A DNA stretch of 9,471 bases, from assembly GCA_024643825.1 (NCBI GenBank), contig JAHEME010000077.1:1-9471 (forward strand), in the 5' to 3' direction. Under the pieces are notes generated by a model. That model was not told the DNA's origin. It made no database searches and was given only the letters and a program-made list of their open reading frames with translations. The translations under genes were made by a program, and so were the position numbers. This document shows positions 5,744 to 9,471 of the stretch, one piece after another. Each line of letters begins with the position of its first letter. The stretch's first letter is position 1. Source of the DNA: Chloroflexota bacterium (GTDB lineage Bacteria; Chloroflexota; Anaerolineae; Aggregatilineales; UBA3940).

Positions 5744-6514
5744 ATGTCTGACGTTAACCGTTCGCTCCACACGCTGTGGACGATCTTCAAGCATGAATTT
5801 TCTCTCTACTGGATTTCGCCGATTGCCTACCTGGTCGGCGCGGCGTGGCTGTTCCTGAGTGGGTTCTTCTTCTCCCGCTCGATTGGCGCGTTCAACCAGG
5901 GTGGGTTTGGCTTCGGCGGGTTGGAGCCGAGCATGTCGTACACGCTCTCGCCGATGGCCTTTCTCTTGATGTTCCTCGCCCCGGCGCTGACCATGCGTCT
6001 TGTCTCCGATGAAATCCGCAGCGGCACGCATGAGCTTCTGCTGACCGCCCCGGTACGAGACTGGGAAGTCATCGTTGGGAAGTGGCTGGCCGTGTGGGGT
6101 GTGTTCAGCGTGTTCATCCTGATCACGCTGCTGTACCCGCTGGTGCTGGTGTGGCGCGGATCGCCCAATGGCGCACAAATCTTCACCGGATATTTCGGCT
6201 ACTGGCTGTGGGCGGGAACCATTCTGGCGATTGGTGTGCTGGCCTCTGCTGTCACCCAGTACCAGTTGATCGCCTTCATGATCGGCGAGGGGGTAGCCCT
6301 GTTCCTGTTTCTGGCCGATACAGCCGGATCGCTCGTCAATAACACGTTGATCAGCACGGTGCTAACGCAGTTGACCGTCACCCAGCACTACCAGAATAGT
6401 ATGCTGGATCGCGGGCTGGTGAGCGCGGTCGATCTGGCATACTTCATCGGGCTTTCGGCCATCGCTTTGTTCCTCGCTACCCAGACACTTAACATGAGGA
6501 GATGGCGCGCGTGA
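5744..6514 (+). CDS. ABC-2 type permease, GldF-like
   Basis: A 256-residue integral membrane protein with six predicted helices at about 24-46, 68-87, 113-136, 148-170, 174-193 and 229-248. The loop after helix 2 carries the subfamily hallmark: LAPALTMRLVSDE (78-90), GTHELLLTAPV (94-104) and then VGKWLA (111-116), which in this family lies at the contact with the ATPase. The size and layout match GldF-like ABC-2 permeases, which form dimers with two ATPase copies. GAGGAGG (5728-5734), nine bases before the ATG, lies within the end of the ATPase gene, and its TGA overlaps the next gene's GTG (GTGA). Coupled translation of a fixed-ratio complex is therefore likely. Export or lipid-linked handling of an unknown substrate is inferred from the family. 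Confidence 0.92.
   Translation: MSDVNRSLHTLWTIFKHEFSLYWISPIAYLVGAAWLFLSGFFFSRSIGAFNQGGFGFGGLEPSMSYTLSPMAFLLMFLAPALTMRLVSDEIRSGTHELLLTAPVRDWEVIVGKWLAVWGVFSVFILITLLYPLVLVWRGSPNGAQIFTGYFGYWLWAGTILAIGVLASAVTQYQLIAFMIGEGVALFLFLADTAGSLVNNTLISTVLTQLTVTQHYQNSMLDRGLVSAVDLAYFIGLSAIALFLATQTLNMRRWRA
6496..6501 (+). promoter_or_regulatory. Ribosome binding site moving the GldG-like start to GTG 6511
   Basis: GAGGAG directly abuts an ATG at 6502, too close to serve it. It lies nine bases before GTG at 6511, which also overlaps the permease stop as GTGA. The GTG is therefore the preferred start and removes three residues. Confidence 0.65.
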
Positions 6515-9033
6515 TTAAGGATAAAGACGTACGAATTAACCGCGACCTGCTGCGCTGGATTTTGCTCGGCGTCGGCGTGGTTGCGCTGCTGGTGGCGCTC
6601 ATCGCCGCTATTGTGATTGGGGTTGACCCCAACAAAACCGTTCTCTATATCGCCCTCGCCGTTGGTGCGCTGGGGATCGTCGGGTTTGTGCTCATCGACC
6701 CGGAGTCGATCTCCAAGGCGCTGACTGGGCGCACGGGGCAGCAGGCCACCATCAGCTTGCTGATGACCATCTTCACCCTGACCGCTATCGTGGTGCTGTT
6801 CAGCCTGGTCTACAAGCTTGACCAGGATGGCACGATCAGCCCGTGGGATGTGGGTAAATCGGGGCAGTATCAGCTTCACCAGCAGACGATTGACATCCTC
6901 AATAGTCTGGAAGAACCCGTGCATATCACTGGCTTCTACAGCAGCGGCACATCTGATGATGCGGAACTGCTGCTCAAGCAGTATCGCGGAAACAGCAATG
7001 GCAAGCTCACGTTTGACATCGTAGACCCGGACAAAGACCCCGGCGAGGCGGCCCGACTGGGGGCCACCCGCAGCGGCATGCTGGTCTTCGAGCAGGGCGA
7101 CCGCACCGCGCAGGCCACCTTCGCCGATGAAAGCGCACTCACCGGCGCGCTGGTGAAAGTGGTGCTCGGTGAGCCGCAGAAAGCCTATCTGCTAACCGGG
7201 CATGGGGAACGCAGTGTCGATGACTTCGCCAATCAGGGCTTCTCGCAGGCGCAGAGTCAGCTGGATCGTGCGAACTACAGCCTGGAGCCGCTGAACCTGA
7301 TCGAGAGTGGTAGCATCCCTGCGGATGCTGCTACCGTGATCATTGCAGGCCCAACGGCCCAGCTTTCTCAGCCAGAAATTGATGCACTTACCGCCTATCT
7401 GGATGGCGGTGGTTCTGTGCTGGTGCTCTCCGATCCTGGCGCGGGCGGCGGATCGCTGGGGAATGGCGTTCTCGGCGCGGCGTATAGCTCCGATGGTCGC
7501 CTGCTGGCGACCGCTGGCGCGGATGGAACCGCCAAAATTTGGGATGCACAGACCGGGCAGGAGCGTATGTCGCTGCGCGGGCACACTAGCGACGTGATTG
7601 ACGTTGCTTTCTCTCCCAACGAGCAGAAGCTCGTGACCGCAGGCCGCGATGGAACGGTGCGCGTCTGGGATTTGACCAACGGGCAGGAGATCACCGAACT
7701 GCAAGGGCAAACTGGGCTGGTGCAGCGCGTCGAATGGTCACCGGATGGATCGACCATCGCCAGCGCGGGCCAGGATCAGGTCGTGAATGTGTGGGATGCC
7801 GAGACCTTCGAGCCAATGAGCTACTCTCCGCTGACCACCGCGTCCCCGCTGCTGGCAGTTGCGTATTCGCCGGATGGCAGTCTCATCGCGGCAGGTGGCG
7901 GTCGTACGCAGGGCGCGGTCGATGGATCGGTGTACGTATGGAACGTCGCGGACGGATCGGAAGTTGCCAACCGCACGCTGCACACCAATCCGGTTTTCGC
8001 TATCGCCTTCACGCCCGATGGCTCTGAACTCAAGAGCGCGGCCATTGACGGCACGCTCGGAACGTTGGATGTCGCCACCGGAGATGGAAACACCGAAACA
8101 CTCTACCCCGATGTCGGGATCACCGGGCTGGGCTTCCTTCAGGATGGCACGCAGGTTCTCGCCCTCGGCGACGGCAGCGTACACATCCGCCCGGCAGGGT
8201 CTACCTCTACCACCGATGATACGGTGCTCACCGGGCACACTGACCTGATCTGGAAGCTGGTCGTGCGCCCCGGCGACGAGGAATTCACCACCGTTAGCCG
8301 CGATGGAGACGCGCGTGTGTGGAACATCGCAGACGGGGATACCCGGCTTCGACTGCAAGCGCACAACACCGGCGACCCGCTGCTGACGTACCTTGATACG
8401 GCTTGGGGAATCAAAGTGGGTGACGATCTGGTGGTCGATCAGGCCACGGCGCAGTTGTTCGACGCGGTTACACCCGTGATCTTCACCTACAGCGCCACTT
8501 CCCCGATCACCAAGCCGCTGAACGATGCGCAGGAGCGTACGTTCTTCATCCTGGCGCGCAGCGTGCAGGCACAGGCCACCCCGCCAGATGGCATCACCGA
8601 TACGGCGCTGATGTTCACCTCCAGCGGCGCAGCCGGGACTTCGTGGGCGGAAACGACCGACCCGTTCGGTACGAATCAGGTTTCCTTTGACGAGCAGGAT
8701 ATCCCCGGCCCGGTGAGCATCGCCGTTAGCGGCGAAAATGCAGCCACGCAGGGCCGCGTGGTCGTGATCGGCGATGCCGACTTCGCCTCGAATCAGGCGC
8801 TGCAAAGCACAACCTACGCCAACGGGCAACTCCTGATCAACACGCTCAACTGGCTGACACAGAACGAGAACGGCATCGATATCCCGCCCGCCGATCTGGG
8901 GACAGCCACCTGGGATAGGCCGCTTTCTGCCGCACCGATGGCGATACTGCAAATCGGCGCAACCTGTCTGCTGCCACTGATCTTCCTGGTCATCGGCGCG
9001 GTGGTGTGGTTCATCCGCCGCCGTCGGCGCTAG
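6511..9033 (+). CDS. GldG-like ABC auxiliary protein with nested WD40 propeller
   Basis: This 840-residue membrane protein has three N-terminal helices (about 14-38, 44-62, 80-101) and one C-terminal helix (about 812-835) followed by RRRRR, leaving a large extracytoplasmic domain between. The first part of that domain is GldG-like: QTIDILNSLEEPVHITGFYS (125-144), the TGHGE motif (229-233) and a strand-turn DGGGSVLVLSDPG (298-310). A complete seven-bladed WD40 propeller then occupies about 320-619. The GldG-like fold resumes with LDTAWGIKVGDDLVVD (628-643) and RVVVIGDADFASN (749-761). GldG partners GldF/GldA in known cassettes; the propeller is an extra binding platform for an unknown partner. 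GC matches the flanks, so the insertion looks old. The start is GTG 6511 by its SD site and GTGA overlap. No frameshift is seen. Confidence 0.9.
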   Translation: MIKDKDVRINRDLLRWILLGVGVVALLVALIAAIVIGVDPNKTVLYIALAVGALGIVGFVLIDPESISKALTGRTGQQATISLLMTIFTLTAIVVLFSLVYKLDQDGTISPWDVGKSGQYQLHQQTIDILNSLEEPVHITGFYSSGTSDDAELLLKQYRGNSNGKLTFDIVDPDKDPGEAARLGATRSGMLVFEQGDRTAQATFADESALTGALVKVVLGEPQKAYLLTGHGERSVDDFANQGFSQAQSQLDRANYSLEPLNLIESGSIPADAATVIIAGPTAQLSQPEIDALTAYLDGGGSVLVLSDPGAGGGSLGNGVLGAAYSSDGRLLATAGADGTAKIWDAQTGQERMSLRGHTSDVIDVAFSPNEQKLVTAGRDGTVRVWDLTNGQEITELQGQTGLVQRVEWSPDGSTIASAGQDQVVNVWDAETFEPMSYSPLTTASPLLAVAYSPDGSLIAAGGGRTQGAVDGSVYVWNVADGSEVANRTLHTNPVFAIAFTPDGSELKSAAIDGTLGTLDVATGDGNTETLYPDVGITGLGFLQDGTQVLALGDGSVHIRPAGSTSTTDDTVLTGHTDLIWKLVVRPGDEEFTTVSRDGDARVWNIADGDTRLRLQAHNTGDPLLTYLDTAWGIKVGDDLVVDQATAQLFDAVTPVIFTYSATSPITKPLNDAQERTFFILARSVQAQATPPDGITDTALMFTSSGAAGTSWAETTDPFGTNQVSFDEQDIPGPVSIAVSGENAATQGRVVVIGDADFASNQALQSTTYANGQLLINTLNWLTQNENGIDIPPADLGTATWDRPLSAAPMAILQIGATCLLPLIFLVIGAVVWFIRRRRR
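7471..8367 (+). other. Region encoding the inserted seven-bladed WD40 propeller
   Basis: Seven successive units of about 40 residues follow the pattern (hydrophobic) xFSPDG...LxxAGxDGxxxVWD. Units 1-3 are canonical, with KIWD, RVWD and NVWD ends. Unit 4 (VWN) carries a short loop insertion, GGRTQGAVDG. Units 5 and 6 have lost the WD ending (TLDVATG, HIRPAG). Unit 7 ends RVWN. The array begins after a Gly-rich linker (DPGAGGGSLGNG) and ends just before DPLLTYLDTAWGI, where the host GldG-like domain resumes. A propeller's ends lie close together, so insertion into a surface loop is structurally plausible. Confidence 0.88.
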
Positions 9034-9050
9034 GCGGTAGGAGGCATCTG

Positions 9051-9471
9051 ATGGAGCGTGATAAGCGTTTAACTTCTACTCTGGTGATCGGCGTCATTGC
9101 GGTGGCGCTGGTCGCCGCCTTCCTGATCATCAGCAACAAGGATGCGGCAGATACGACCCCCGAAGATGCGACGCCGCCGCCCAGCGCACTCTTCCCCGAA
9201 GAGGCGTTCACCACGGTGACGCACATCCGCGTAACCGATCACAGCACCGGGAACGTGCTCGAAGCGACCCTGAGCGCCGATGGCAGCGAATGGGTGATCA
9301 ACGATGCGCCAGAAGGCAGTGACGCGGGCCTGGGTGTAGATTACGCCACGATCTCGCAGGCGGTCACCACCCTGACCACGCTGACGCCGACTCGCACGCT
9401 AAGTGACATCCAGTCGATGGCGACCTATGGCCTGGAACAGGCCGCCTATACGGTTGAGTTCAATACCAGTG
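9051..9471 (+). CDS. DUF4340 family membrane protein, 3' end beyond the window
   Basis: The first 140 residues are visible and the frame is still open at the window edge. The protein begins MERDKR, followed by one membrane helix at about 8-27, a Pro/Thr/Asp-rich linker to about 48, and a start of extracytoplasmic beta-rich sequence. The motifs ATLSADGSEWVIN (75-87), a conserved TTLTTLTPTRTL stretch (109-120) and YGLEQAAYTVEF (127-138) match the repeated pattern of DUF4340 proteins. These are frequently encoded next to GldG-like ABC components. An SD site, TAGGAGG (9038-9044), lies six bases before the ATG. The gap after the GldG-like gene is 17 bases, so it belongs to the same operon. Its role in the complex is unknown; a substrate-binding or scaffold function outside the membrane is an inference. 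Confidence 0.82.
   Translation, partial: MERDKRLTSTLVIGVIAVALVAAFLIISNKDAADTTPEDATPPPSALFPEEAFTTVTHIRVTDHSTGNVLEATLSADGSEWVINDAPEGSDAGLGVDYATISQAVTTLTTLTPTRTLSDIQSMATYGLEQAAYTVEFNTS

Noticed and set aside
6082..6342. Plus-strand frame of 86 codons inside the permease gene
   Set aside because: It lies out of frame within a gene with six clear membrane helices and has no start signal or motif.
7738..8952. 404-codon open frame on the minus strand opposite the WD40 region
   Set aside because: It is fully antisense to a clearly coding WD40/GldG-like gene, has no recognisable domain, and is Arg/Gly-rich as expected for a shadow frame in GC-rich DNA.

Overview
The window reads as a chromosomal segment from a member of the Chloroflexota, probably an Anaerolineae-like lineage. 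This placement is an inference. It rests on about 60% GC in most genes, single-pass TPR proteins, a Gld-like ABC-2 cassette with a DUF4340 gene, a stand-alone DUF1003 protein, a WD40 propeller, and frequent GTG/TTG starts behind strong Shine-Dalgarno (SD) sites. No rRNA, tRNA, CRISPR array, insertion sequence or prophage gene was seen.

Left part (about 1-3730, minus strand). Three genes are read leftwards. Two tandem paralogues (2198-3730 and 884-2173) encode membrane-anchored TPR proteins. Each has an Arg-rich cytoplasmic N-terminus, one transmembrane helix and a large extracytoplasmic TPR superhelix, and each ends in a Pro/Ser/Thr-rich tail. They are 24 bases apart and look like one transcription unit. 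Forty bases after them lies a GIY-YIG nuclease-like gene (106-843) of visibly lower GC, probably an acquired passenger.

Middle (3731-4785). A divergent intergenic region leads to a small two-helix DUF1003 membrane protein (4073-4528, TTG start). A GC-rich inverted repeat follows, then a near-consensus sigma70-type promoter (TTGACA-17-TATAGT). That promoter opens on an unlisted 39-codon gene (4665-4784) whose product has a Cys/His pattern resembling the ClpX-type zinc finger. Its stop codon lies one base before the next start.

Right part (4786-9471, plus strand). This is a tightly coupled ABC-2 export-type cassette: an ATPase (4786-5742), a six-helix permease (5744-6514), a GldG-like auxiliary membrane protein (6511-9033) and a DUF4340 membrane protein cut by the window edge (from 9051). 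The spacings are 1 base, a 4-base GTGA overlap, and 17 bases. The striking element is the GldG-like subunit. Its extracytoplasmic domain is split by a complete seven-bladed WD40 propeller of about 300 residues, after which the GldG-like fold resumes.

The best candidates for something undescribed are this propeller-in-GldG architecture and the tiny zinc-finger-like gene at the head of the same operon. The substrate of the transporter cannot be told from the sequence.
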